DNA of 64,000 nucleotides from Selaginella moellendorffii (taxonomy: Eukaryota > Streptophyta > Lycopodiopsida > Selaginellales > Selaginellaceae). The stretch covers positions 332,203 through 396,202 of the forward strand of contig NW_003314287.1 of the NCBI RefSeq assembly GCF_000143415.4, read 5' to 3'. Shown here in pieces: positions 26,690 through 37,764 of the stretch. The notes beneath the pieces are model-generated. The model had not been told where the DNA came from, searched no databases, and saw only the letters and a program-made list of their open reading frames with translations. How positions within the stretch are numbered: position 1 is the stretch's first letter; the number at the start of each line of letters is the position of its first letter. The translations under genes and the position numbers were made by a program.

Positions 26690-28500
26690 AGATAACATGT
26701 CAAGTTCTTATTTGTCATCAGTCACTAAAAAAATCAAGATTTTACATGGAAGCGTCAAGGAGATGTTAGACAAGGGTGTTATTCAAAAGTCACAAAATCC
26801 TTGGGCATGTGAACCTTATTATATGATGAAGCCTAGTGAGAGTATTTGTTTTATATCAACTATCATTTGTTAAAAAATGTGATAATCTTAGATGTATGCC
26901 CTTTATCTCACATTACTGATCTCCTGGATCGTCTGGGAAGAAGTCATTAGTTCACTATTTAAATCTTACTTTTAGGTACTAACAAGTGCCAATGGCTAAG
27001 GAAGATATTCTTAAGACTACTTTTTGTACATCATTTGGTTTGTATAAGTTTTTTGGTGATGCTGTTTGGTTTGAAAAATGCTCTAGTGACTTTCCAATAG
27101 ATAATGGATAAGGTTCTTTACGATATACTAGAGATGATTATTAACTTTATCGATAATGGCTTGATCCACTCAGAGAGGATGTAAAAGGAACACATTTGTG
27201 ATATTTGTAAAATGTTGACTCAGATGCAAGAAGTTGGTTTAAAGCTAAAGCGATTAAAGTGCGTGTTTGGGTTTAAGAACACGACTTATCTGAGGTACTA
27301 TATTTTCATAAAGGTTTGCAAGTTGATCCTGACAAATTTGTGTTTATTTTAAAGCTCTATAGTTCAAAGTGTGTGAATCATGTGCAACGCTTCTTAGGCA
27401 AGGTGCAATATTTCGGTTATTTTATTGATCATCTTTTTAATCATTCTACACTGTTGTGAGTATTGTTGAAGTTGTTAACATTATTTTTCATCTAGTATAT
27501 GGATTATAAGTGAGTGTTTACAAATCTTAAAGAGTTGTTAATGACTTCTCCAGCTTTCGTGTATCATGACTACACTTGACTTTTCATTTTGCACATGGAT
27601 GCTTCTAATATCAATCTTGGAGATGTGTTGATGCAAGAGAGCCCAAGTGTATTTAGTTAACACCATCCCATTGCATACATCAGCCATACATTACAACTAG
27701 TAAAGGTGAATTACTCCATAATAGAAAAAGAGTGTTTAACAGTAGTTTGGGGTTTTGAAAAACTTTATACATATTTACATGATTCTTGAACATTACTAAA
27801 AGGTGATCATACTACAATTACTTTATTATTGAAGCGAAAGAACTTGGTTAGTCATATTGCTTAGTGGGCTTTAAAGCTTCAAATATATAATTTTGATATT
27901 GCCCATCACTCGGAGATTTCTATAGTTGAGGCTGACACCCTTTCTCGAGCTCCTTTTTCTTCTTCATTATCTTCTCATGTTTTTAACAAGTTTGCTATTC
28001 CAATAGCTATAGATTTTCTTGGATATGGATTTTGTGTCAATGTTGTTATATTTGATGTTCAGTACCCACAATGTATAGAGCAAAATTTATCTTCTTTTAA
28101 CGAAGTTTGTGAGGCTCCAAAGCTTGAGTTATAGATCTGAAGGTTGCATGATGGGTTTAAGCATATTACATCACTTGTTGATGACTTGTTATTTTAGTAT
28201 TTATATTCTTAATATCACTTTAAGGATGACCTTCTTTATTTTATGAGGAAGAATATTGATGATCATTTATGACTGATGGTGCCTTCAATCTTTATTTTGT
28301 GCTTTCTACATACCTTCCTATTCTAGGCGAGCATATAGGATATCATCATGTGACCAAAAAGTTGTGCAAGTCTTTCTATTGGCTAGAGATGCGACATGAT
28401 ATTATTGTAAGCCACAAATTTTTTCTTTCCAATTTGCCAGCTTACCTCATTTATTCAACTACCACTGCCTTGGCCTTAGTTAAGTTCCCTCGCTAAAGTT
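26690..28500 (+). pseudogene. Decayed plus-strand Ty3/gypsy pol
   Basis: Multi-frame remnants of pol in normal order: RT start (VKEMLDKGVIQKSQNPWA), later RT (GLKNALVTFQ, DNGLIHSE), RNase H (HMDASNINLGDVLMQE, YSIIEKECLTVVWGFEK, AHHSEISIVEADTLSRAP) and an integrase zinc-finger piece (HIGYHHVTKKLCKSFYWLEM). Stops are frequent. Element A sits at its left edge and element B interrupts its integrase, so it is older than both. Confidence 0.7.
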
Positions 28501-28555
28501 CCCACCTATTATACCAGCTTCTACTTAGTCCTACTTGATTTCAACTACTCATTGC

Positions 28556-30545
28556 TGTCAAGACCCCCAACAAGATCAAGACTGGAAAATGTAAAAAACA
28601 AAGAGAAAAGCTAGTGAAAAATGAAGAAAAAGCCTTAGATTGGTGTTGATTCAGATTGTGGACAAATGGAACAAAGCTAACCTATATATACTATAGGTTG
28701 ATGAAGCTCCACCACTCTTGGATCGAGGATGGCCTAAATATAGCTAAGGTCGAGGAGGCGCCACGTCATCATCAGGAATATGGCTCGAGAGTGACAATGT
28801 ATCCAAAGAACTCTTGATTGAAGGAACATTTCTCAAGCTTCGCGTATAGGCCGTGTTCCCGCAGCTTTGCCAGCACCTTGCGCATATGCTCGTCGTGCTC
28901 CTCCTGAGTTTTTGAGTAGATGAGGATGTCATCAAGGTAGACGATCACTATCTGATCAAGAAACTCCCAAAAGACGTTGTTTGCCATGTGTTAGAAAACT
29001 ACTGGAGCATTTGTCAAGCTAGATGGCATAACAGTATACTCAAAGTGGTCATAGTAGGTTTGGAGTGCAGTCTTCCATTCATCACCAGGCCGGATCCGGA
29101 TCAGGTTGTATGTTCCACGAAGGTCGATCTTGGTGAAGAAGCGGGCACCGCCGAGGCGTTCCAACAGGTCCGAGATCAGGGGCAGCGGATAACGGTTCCG
29201 AACAGTCACCTTATTCAAACCTCGGTAGTCAATGACTAGCCGCAAACTCCCATCCTTCTTCTTGACAAAGAAGATAGGCGCTCCAGCTGGGGATTGCAAA
29301 TGCTGAATGTACCCTGAGGCAAGGTTCTCATCCACGTATTCTTTGAGGGCCTTAAGCTCGGACAAGGATAACCCGTAGATAGGCCCCCACAGAAGTGACG
29401 CTCCTTCCTGTAAATCAATGGGACAATCATAAGGCTGATGAATAGGCAGTACACTAGCTTTTTTCTTGTCAAACACATCCCCAAAATCATGATACTTCTC
29501 AGGAAGAGTAACAGGAGAAACATGCAAAGCAAAAAGGAAAATAAGTTCTTTATGAAGAAGTTCTTTTATAGTGATTGTGGAGATAGAAGGAGGTGTACGA
29601 CTAAATGGAATGATGAGACGAGGATATTGTCCAGTGTAAGATGGAAGAGAGGAAAAAGAAAAGGGTGAAAACTTCATAGAGTCAGGAATAGAACCCCAAT
29701 TTGAGTTTAGGGAACTTTTCCTGAGTCAGACTTGATGAACAGCAGGGGAAGCTGTGGGAGATGGTGATGTGGGAGAGACGAGCTGTAATTCCTTCCAACA
29801 AATCTGAGGCTGATGTAGTTGGAACCAAGGGAGGCCAAGCACCACAGAGGAGGACTTGCTGTTGATGATGTTGAAGGCGATATCGGTGACAGTGGACCTG
29901 ATGTGTACTCGAATAGGCAACGTTTCCCTAAGTCCAGAAGATGGAGACACAAATTGCCCACTGATGCCTTCAACCCTCAGATCCCGTATGGTAGGAGAAA
30001 GAGGAACGTGATGTCGGGAGTAAAGTCCATGTTCATGAAGTTGCACCCGAGTCTAGTAGTGCCAAAGCCTTGAGTCCTGATTGTCCGGTGAAAGAAAGGA
30101 GACATAGGACGCGGAAGTTGTGGGAATTGGTGGTGGCTTTGATGAAAGGTGGTGAGGAGCTTGATAAAGAAGAAAAGTGATTTTTATTCGGGGAGTCCAA
30201 ACAGACAACTCCTACTTTGTTTGGATAGGGTCATTTCCCGACTGCAACAGAGGTGGATTTTGAGGCAAAGTGAACTCAAGCAGTTGGGGAGGCTTCTTGG
30301 GACACACAACTGCTTTGTGATTAGGATCAGCACAGTAGAGGCAAAGATTATGAGATATTCAACGTTGCTTCTTAGCAGGACTCAACTTCCCTCTAATGAG
30401 TCAGGGAATACCAAAAATATCCATCGGGACCGGAGCAGTAGGTTCAGAGTATGCCCTGAAGACTCAAGCTAGGATTCCTGAGTCTGGGACGGGACAACGG
30501 CGGCATGGCGACTTTCCTGACGACATTCAAAGAGACGATTTTCAC
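28556..30545 (-). mobile_element. Deleted chromodomain gypsy fragment, element B
   Basis: Begins with a TGTCAAGACCCCC LTR (28556 to about 28789), which is fused directly to the RT region (gtgacaatgtatcc), so most of pol downstream of RT is deleted. RT (28772-28987 and 28991-29677, with [10 protein letters not shown]), a protease region that keeps DSG near 30045-30075 but has a deletion, and the gag 3' end follow. Homology stops near 30545, inside gag, and there is no right LTR. It is the same family as A and C. Confidence 0.85.
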
Positions 30546-30900
30546 ATCTAGACTAGACTTAAGATTTGGCTACACTCTTTGTAAGCACAAGTAATCAAGC
30601 ACACAAAGCCTTTAGATTCTAAAGCAAGTGATGCACCCAAAACTTGAGATTTAAAAGGTCTTATGATTAAGTTTTATTATACCAAAGGATGTTAGGGACC
30701 TTTGGGGGAAAATACCATGGCCTAACAGCTCGGTATAGGTACCTTTACTCCTCCAGTTCCATCCTGAAAGGAAGCCCAAACCCCTAGGAAGGAGTGAGGA
30801 CTAATGAGCTATAAAGTACTTAAATAAGGCACCACTCCACATGAGCCGAGAGCACCACAATTGGTTTCTCTTTCGGGAGTGGGAGTTGCTTTTGAGCACT
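30546..30900. other. No gene recognised
   Basis: Sequence between truncated element B and a foldback-related repeat. No coding signal. Confidence 0.45.
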
Positions 30901-31076
30901 TCCTTGGATGGCCTCTCTAACACCACCTAAATCCATGCTCACTTCCACTTAAGGTCCTTAACCTTTAATATCAACCTTAAGTCAGTTTGGAAGCACTATT
31001 GGAGAGTTTTTTCAAAACTAGTTCATAGACTTCACTATCCCTATTATACTTTTGGAACCCCTTGCTAATATCTATA
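30901..31076. repeat. Solitary copy of the foldback element end
   Basis: About 175 bp similar to 49548-49720 (gagcactt.c.ttgg.tggcctct, then aagtcagtttggaagcacta.tggagag and ctatactttt ggaacccc). It stops exactly where duplication copy 2 begins. Confidence 0.75.
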
Positions 31077-32415
31077 TTGATTGTTGAGTGTTATTGTGAG
31101 TAAATTGAAGCAAAACCAAATATTTATTTGTAGTGCATATGGTTTTCATCTTTTACCCTATAATGATTTATCATAAAATAACCACATAGCAAAACCTTAA
31201 CCTTTGGACAATATAATGACTTTAGAGCATACATCCTAAGGAGCAAAGGGACAAAGTATAAAATGACATTAGAATAGTCTTAGAGCATCCAACACTTTAA
31301 TTCCATGCAAAACAAGGCTAAATAGAGTTTAATGTTATTTCAATATAAGGATATAAATATTTTACTAATTACCATGGTATGGAGTTTAAGGTTAAACCCA
31401 AGTTAAATGTAGAACAAAGATAAACATGTAAACAAAAGAGTTAAACTATGCCTTAGAGTGGTTGGCCATATTTAACCTACCCACTATCCTTATTATACAT
31501 TTAAACCCCTTACAAAATTTTGCATCTGGCTTAGGTTTAAACCCAAGCTTTATACCATTTTAGCTATCCTCATATTAGGCTACTTATATAATTAAAGTTT
31601 TAGAACATAGCACTTCAAGAAAAAAATGTTTTTAAGAATACAACCTTTCAATTATTTAAATATAGATGCATTCAATCTTAATGAAGAAGAAAATTTTGGC
31701 TACAACATTTTAATTACATGCTTTAAACTGTTAAATGTTTTTTCTTCTAAATATCTTTATTATATTTTTATAGTGTTATGGCTGTCATATTGTGGATCTA
31801 ACAATATTCACCATATTAATAACAATAAAGAGAGTGAGAATTGGTGGATTCAATAAAAAAGATAGTATAGCTAAAAAGGATTAAAATAATAATCTAGCCT
31901 ATTTTATTATAAGAAAATACATGATAAAATTTGTTTAAAGAATTTTCAAACACTTGGCAAAACATAAATATTGATATTATTCAATTAAGACTATTGCAAA
32001 TAGACTTGTTAACAATACTCAATTTTAGCTGATTTAATCCCAAAAAAATGGTGCAATTTTCTTTAGATATGTTGTAATTTTTCTAGAGCTTAAAATATTG
32101 AAGTTGACATCTTTGGAATCAATTGCCTATGGTTGATTACCCTTTTTACAGCACTTCACTTTATAAAGTGTGATATTGAATTGTAATTAAAACATATTTG
32201 TGCTTTTATAAGTGGCATATTTGAAACAAGCAAATTTCTTTTGAAATTACTCATAAAGTTGATAGCGCTTAGGGTTTCGGTGGTAATGGTGTTAAGAATA
32301 TACTGCAATGGTGCTTAAAGAATATGCCACCATGGTTACCGCTTAGATGGCGGTAAAATATGTACTTACCTTATGAACCACCTTTTTCTTGTATAAATAG
32401 AGTTTGGCAAGGCTT

Positions 32416-34366
32416 ATGGAGCCCATGGAGGTGGATGATCCGGTTTCTGGCTTGTCAAGGGAAATCCAGGAAGTTGAACGGCAGATTGCTGTGGTTGAGG
32501 GCCAAATTACAGCGGTTGAGCACCAAATTACAGCGGTTGAGCGCCAAATTACAGCAGTTGACCGCCAAGTTAGTGCCGTTGAGGGGCAACTGGAGCAGCC
32601 AAATGATCCCAAGGAGGAGGAGCGGCTGGTCAAGAAGGAGGAGCAGCTGCGCGAGAAGGAGGAGCAGCTGAGTGAGAAGGAGAAGCAGCTGCGGAAGGAG
32701 AAGGAGCAGCTGCGCAACGAGAAGGAGCAGCTGCGCGAGAAGGAGCATAAGTTCAAGGGTAAGCCTTTGTTGATCTCATTGTTTGTCTTTCCCTTTTAGA
32801 TCTCTTGGTCCCTTTTGACTTGCGTTGTTTTTTCTTGCAGAACCAGTCAAAGCGGTTTTGACTGTCGCAAATATAGATAGTCTCTTGGATAGGTTTTGGC
32901 ATGAGTTGCGCAAGCCAAATCTTCAGTATCCCAAGGCGGATGCGTTTCTGGCGGATTTCCCAACGTGTAAAGTCCCACTGCCAAAAGATCCTACAGATGA
33001 ATGCCCCCGCCTCTTGTGGCATGCACTAGACCAGCCTTTTGAAGCATCCAAGCGTATCATAGAGGTAACTAACGAAGCGCAGCCGACCCTCACCGTTCTC
33101 TTCGACGTGTCGGGATCGGGGAAGACCAGGACATTATATGAGATCGCTCTAGCGCAGCGTGGGCTCTTCTTTGTGGGGGTCTCTGACACTGGTACTGGAG
33201 CTGAAGGTTCAGGAGATCTCAAGTTAGTGACATCAAAGTTGCTGGAGCTGTATCCAACTGGAGACATTCCAGAAGTTAGTGCTGCAATCTGCCTCAAAGC
33301 CTTGCTCATCAGCAGGTTTTATTTGCTGGGGCAGGTGCAGAAAATGGGCGATTTGACGGGTCAGGCATGGCTCTTCAAGCAGGTTGCACTCCAGCATTTC
33401 TATGGCTTCAAAGATCCGTTCAAGGCGCTCACCATTAGACTTTTAAACTTGATACGGACTGAGGAGGACTTGGAACGCATTGAAGGTCAGTTCCAGGGGG
33501 TATTGGATCGTCTAAAAGGGAATTGGGATGGTCCGATTATATTCGACGAGTGTCAAATAATAAATTGCTGGTTGGAGAAGCGCTTTACATCATCGATTCT
33601 TGGTTGTAGCAGCAGATCATTTCTCGACATTCTTGTGCCGGCACTCATAGATTGTGGATTTCGACAATTCTACTATGCAGGCACAGGTGGTAGTATGCTA
33701 GCCGTGGCACGGGGTTTCTCTGCCACTTTGAAGAGAAGAGCTTCTGTTATTGTCTTTCATGGATTTGGTGGATTCACCACTGTTGAGGACTTCAAGCTCT
33801 ATGCTGGGAAACTACTCCGAAGTGTGGATGGTATTGATATGCAGAGGGTCTGTGATTTGTACAAAGGGAGGTACAGGTTCTTTGTCACAGCACTTGAGCA
33901 TTTCATTGGGAGCAAGCGTCCCTTGGAGCAGGCAACAGAATTCCTGATTGACTTTTTTGAGAAGATGTGCACCTCGAGTAAGATCAGTCGTTCTCAGGAG
34001 GGTGTACCGAACAAATCAGAATTGGAAGTCTACGCGGTTCTGAGGGATGTGGAGCTGTTTTTTGAAAGGACTTGGAATGCTGCAGCGGTCAAGGAGCTAA
34101 AGGTGATACTGTATCACCAGATGTTTGGGTCTATATCCACTGTACTCAACATCAACAATCCATCTCTGAGCCTTGTGGAGTTCGGGTTAGCCTGGCTAAG
34201 CAGGGGAGACAGTGTTGCGTTGGAGGACTTGGATAAGTTCTCTGCAAAGCAGGACAGAGACACTTGGATCAAACTTCAGGAACCTGCTGTCATTCGGGCT
34301 CTTTTCCATTACTTTAGTAATCGGCCAACAGTCTTTGATGAGTTTTGTCAGCAGCAGGCAGTTTAA
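32416..34366 (+). CDS. Crinkler-type coiled-coil / P-loop NTPase, copy 2
   Basis: Exon 1 32416-32758, 82-bp intron, exon 2 32841-34366; 1869 nt, 622 aa. Residues 1-114 are two blocks of heptad repeats (VE.QITA, then LREKEEQ/LRKEKEQ) that predict a coiled coil. From 115 comes a conserved region leading to the P-loop VLFDVSGSGKT (about 200-210) and a Walker B-like IIFDECQ (about 347-353), then a helical C-terminal extension. This matches the NTPase module of Crinkler/CR-type proteins, in which an NTPase drives a C-terminal nuclease-like or kinase-like domain. The frame stops at 34364-34366; nuclease-like sequence follows in another frame. Whether the NTPase part is expressed alone is unknown. 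ATG 32416 lies just after a short intergenic stretch; a second in-frame ATG at 32425 corresponds to the start of copy 1. Confidence 0.65.
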
Positions 34367-35189
34367 AGCCAAGGGCCAAGGCAGCGATGTGACAGTGACA
34401 GTGGGTCTTGAGTCTGAAAGGCTGGCGGGGCTTATGGTTGATGCATTCCTGTAGACTTTGTGTCTCTCTTTCTTCAGAATCGCTTTGTGAAACTGAGCAA
34501 CAACAATTTTGAAGTTCCTGCAATATATTTTGAGAAGGCAAAGGTGGTGAAAGCACGCGTTGCAACAGGAGTCGTGACAAAGATGTGCGGTAAAAGTCAC
34601 ACCCATGGCTCCGACTGTTATACACTTGAGCAGTATCTCGACGACGTTGAAGGGCAGGCTGACGCACTTCCAACGGTTCTCTGGACTGGTGATGGTGGCT
34701 GGGGTGCCTTTCGTCCAGACGCGTTGCTTTTTCTCACCAATGACTATGAGTCGGAGCAGCGGCTCATTCCTTGCTTATTACAGATGACAGCCGGGGATGA
34801 TGCGGCTACTCAAGGTGAAATTTCAAGTGCTTTGGACAGTTTGGATTTGATGAAATGCAGGAAAGAAAAAAGATGGAGGTTTGAACAGGCTTAGAGATCT
34901 TGCTTCAAAAAATGGACTACTGCGACTGGCAGTTTTGCCTCATACGGTGAAGGATCTGGAACAGTTTGGTTCCAACTATTTTGCAAGTCAAGTCCCTAGT
35001 GGTGGGCGGCTTTCCCCACTGAAACGGCAATATGTTGAGGGGGCAACGTTATTGCAACGTTATTGCCACCAATCACTCCACACAATGGCTGTATGGCCCC
35101 TGTGTGGAGTGATTGGTGGCAATAACGTGTCTTTGTATCTGAAAGAGTGGTTGATTGATTCGGTCTGGGTTCTTAAAGCTAATATATAA
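34367..35189 (+). pseudogene. Nuclease-like C-terminal region of copy 2, broken
   Basis: Continues the protein of copy 2 in other frames. Relative to copy 1 it lacks about ten bases near 34446 and about 390 bp near 34740, so FRPDAL..FLT is fused directly to NDYESEQRL. The final block LYLKEWLIDSVWVLKANI is shared with copy 1. Confidence 0.6.
35058..35127. repeat. Perfect 27-bp inverted repeat
   Basis: Arms 35058-35084 and 35101-35127 are exact reverse complements with a 16-base spacer. Copy 1 has only the right arm, so the left arm arose after the duplication. Confidence 0.85.
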
Positions 35190-35850
35190 AAATCTGCAAG
35201 TTCCCATCGAGAACCTGTAAGTCGTGTCTAGCACAAGGAACACGAAAGAAAGACTTTGAATCAAACCAGCAATGCAAGTTTCTCCCAGCATTGCAAGAAA
35301 AGCGAAAAACCATAACTGGCATTAGTGAACTCGACCGCTGCTCCTTTGAGAAGGCTCCATCTCTTTGAGACTGAAGAACAAACGAAAAAAAGAAGAGAGA
35401 GAACGCACGATTTCGTGGAATTGAGCTAGCAATTCCACTTCTCACCCCTGACTTGTTTCAGTGCCGCCACCCTCGACTTCTCTCTAGCGATGACTTCTTC
35501 CTTTCTAGAAATTCTATACTCAGAGCTTTCTTTCTCGCCTTATCAATCACTATATTCTCTAACGAGTTCTTGCCACTAGAAAACCAGCCCCTTGTATTGT
35601 GAATGTAGCGCTTGCCGCTAGCCCTGTGCTCCATCCCTGACTCTCTCTATCATCGTTATCCCAGCCGGAGCTTTCCCAAAGAGATGGATTCCATCGTCTT
35701 CTTCCTGGGATGGAGCAGCCACTGGACGATCTGCCTCCTTCTCCACGCGGATAATCTCCACCGTCTTGTCCAGGAATTCGTGGAGCTGATCTTACCTGGT
35801 AGAGCTTGGGGTGATGATCGTCGGCGGCTCTTTGGGGCTCGATTGCAGCC

Positions 35851-36617
35851 ATAGTTAACCAGGGAAACCCAGCTAACCAGCTACGTTACCAGGTAACCAG
35901 GGAAACCCAGCTACGCAGCTAGCTCCCTGGAAATACGGTTCGTATCGGTTGACTGCCTCACTCTTGCAGAGCCGCTGCCTGAGAAAGGTGAAGCTACGCG
36001 TTTCTTGCCTTCCGATCTGCAAAGGGTGCTAAGTTTGCCTCATCTCTAGGCTGCAAGGGCTCAGCTACAAGGCGGCCACGGCTGAGGACATCGACAAGGT
36101 TGCTCTATGGACAACTCGCACACCAGGCTGTTGGCGGTGAGGTAAGCCACGGCGAGCTAATTGGCTGCAATGCACCCATTCCGGGTGAGGATCAAACTCA
36201 TAGGCTTCAACTTAGCCACAGGGCTATACCATTCAAGGTTACTCGTAGGAAGAGGTTGGAAAACAGCCTAGTGGCTGTAGCTCAGGACAGAGCTCTGGAG
36301 CTCGCTCTGTAGAAGCTCCTTGGACGCTCTTGCGCTCTCTTCTTCATGTTACTTATGTACTTAGAGGGCTGTGGAGGACAATGACTCTCACCTCTTCTTG
36401 CATGAGAATTCTGTAAGTCGATGGTTGGCACTCTCGTAGTATTCTTGCAGGCGTTTCTGAAGTTCAAGGAGGATGTTTTTAAGAAGCTGCATGAGCCGGC
36501 GTGCAGACAATCACCCAGTTCTCTAGGACATTCTAGTTCAAACTGTGTGGGCAAACATTAGCACTAATATAAGCCACAAAATTGGGGAGTAGTCATAGTC
36601 TCCGTTACCTTCTAACC
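35851..36617. other. Unrecognised sequence with short direct repeats
   Basis: Starts with a local direct repeat of taaccagggaaacccagcta (about 35857-35920). Short coding-like stretches follow (for example FLPSDLQRVLSLPHL and FLKFKEDVFKKLHEPA), but stops break all frames. Possibly gene debris. Confidence 0.4.
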
Positions 36618-37727
36618 TTAGCACGCAATAATCTCCTGCAGCAGGGAGTGTGCTTCATCTGATTCCAATGGATTATTCACGAGCTGACGGGCCAACTGAA
36701 CACAAGAACTGAGCGAATTTTAGAACTGCAGAGCAAAACTAACCTGAATGAAGCTCTGAAGAGTCTCCCGGGACACACTATCAGGCCACTGAAAGTTCCC
36801 CACGAGTTTACCATGCGAGCCAACTGTTTCAAGGAGGAAGGCACACAAGAAGCAAGGTAGCTTGCTAATGCCGCGGACGATATATTCAGGAGGGAGCTGC
36901 AAAGATAATCAAGATTAAACAAGCAAGTTCGAATTGTTAACTCACCTTCTGTTCACAGTGAACAGATCCATTGTATGTGACGTAATCACTTTGCTCGAGG
37001 CCTCCATATTTTTTCGTCAGCCTGAAAAAAGCTGAGTATTTCTGTATGCATGCATTAAAACAAACATACCTTCTCTTTAATTCTTCAGCAGCAACAGGCT
37101 CTGGCGGTGGCAAAAGCTCCAGGAGCTTCAGAGGATGAAGTGCAACCACTTTTGTTCTAGAAAGCTCATCCCGTACGATGCTTTGGCGATAAGCACAACC
37201 TCTGAACTCAGCTCTCAGGTACTGTGCTCATTCATAGAAGACAGCGAGCAACTCCAAAGAGTGAGACATGGTAACTCTTTCCTGGATGCAACGTTTAGCC
37301 AGAGCAGCACCATCACTTGCAATCTCCATGGCAGTCCTGCCACCAGCAACCGAAATATCTGCTTTTTTTGCCAGTTCTCGAATGATTCCTGTGTTGGCAT
37401 CGCAAATATCCTGACGGAGCTGTGCAATGCTGACTGTTTCATCGCTGATCTTCTTGAGCAGATCACCAGATTTCTGTGTCATTGCATCATTCCAGGCATG
37501 GTTGCGAGCAATTGACAAAACTGTCAAATACAGAAAATGATTCAGAAGACAAAGAGAAGACAAATCCAGAGCTTACCTTCTTCCTCGTTGCCCGATTGCA
37601 ACGCAACGCAATCATGCCGAGAACAAGCCAGCACCAATGCCAGAACACTGAACGAAAGTGATTCCACATGATCATTTTGTTTTCTAGCTTCAAAACATAC
37701 CATTTGCTCTTCATCGTAGTCCTCCAT
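36618..37727 (-). CDS. Unrecognised protein, six exons
   Basis: Exons 37727-37577, 37520-37276, 37221-37070, 37021-36946, 36896-36744, 36695-36618; 855 nt, 284 aa. I do not recognise the family. The N-terminal half (to about residue 130) looks helical and possibly coiled (SGDLLKKISDETVSIAQLRQ, AGGRTAMEIASDGAALAKR); the middle has LHPLKLLELLPPPEP; the C-terminal half is mixed (GGLEQSDYVTYNG, LVGNFQWPDSV). No signal peptide or clear membrane segment. Read without splicing, exon 2 runs into TGA at 37230-37228; a 54-bp GT..AG intron (37275-37222), the size of its neighbours, removes the stop and keeps frame. The donor (AGA/gttacc) is weak, so this is inference. Its ATG lies 37 bp from that of the next gene. 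Confidence 0.65.
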
Positions 37728-37764
37728 GTCAGGCCCTCTTTAATTAGGGTTAGGGTTAGGAGCG
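37728..37764. promoter_or_regulatory. 37-bp divergent spacer with telo-box-like repeat
   Basis: The start codons of the flanking divergent genes are separated only by this spacer, which contains ttagggttagggttagg (37744-37760). The reverse strand reads cctaaccctaaccctaa, matching the core of the plant telo-box (AAACCCTAA). 5' UTRs must overlap the opposite gene or start codons lie elsewhere. Confidence 0.6.

Larger units (their letters stand above)
31086..35850. repeat. Segmental duplication, copy 2
   Basis: Matches 14756-19790. It lacks about 390 bp present in copy 1 (around 18353-18740) and has gained a 27-bp inverted repeat at 35058-35127. It carries the better-preserved Crinkler-type NTPase gene. 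Confidence 0.85.

Noticed and set aside
37228-37230. In-frame TGA taken at first as a nonsense mutation
   Set aside because: A 54-bp GT..AG intron of normal local size removes it and keeps the frame, so the gene can be intact.
37744-37760. Interstitial telomere remnant
   Set aside because: Only about 17 bp and placed exactly between two divergent starts; better seen as a telo-box-like promoter element.
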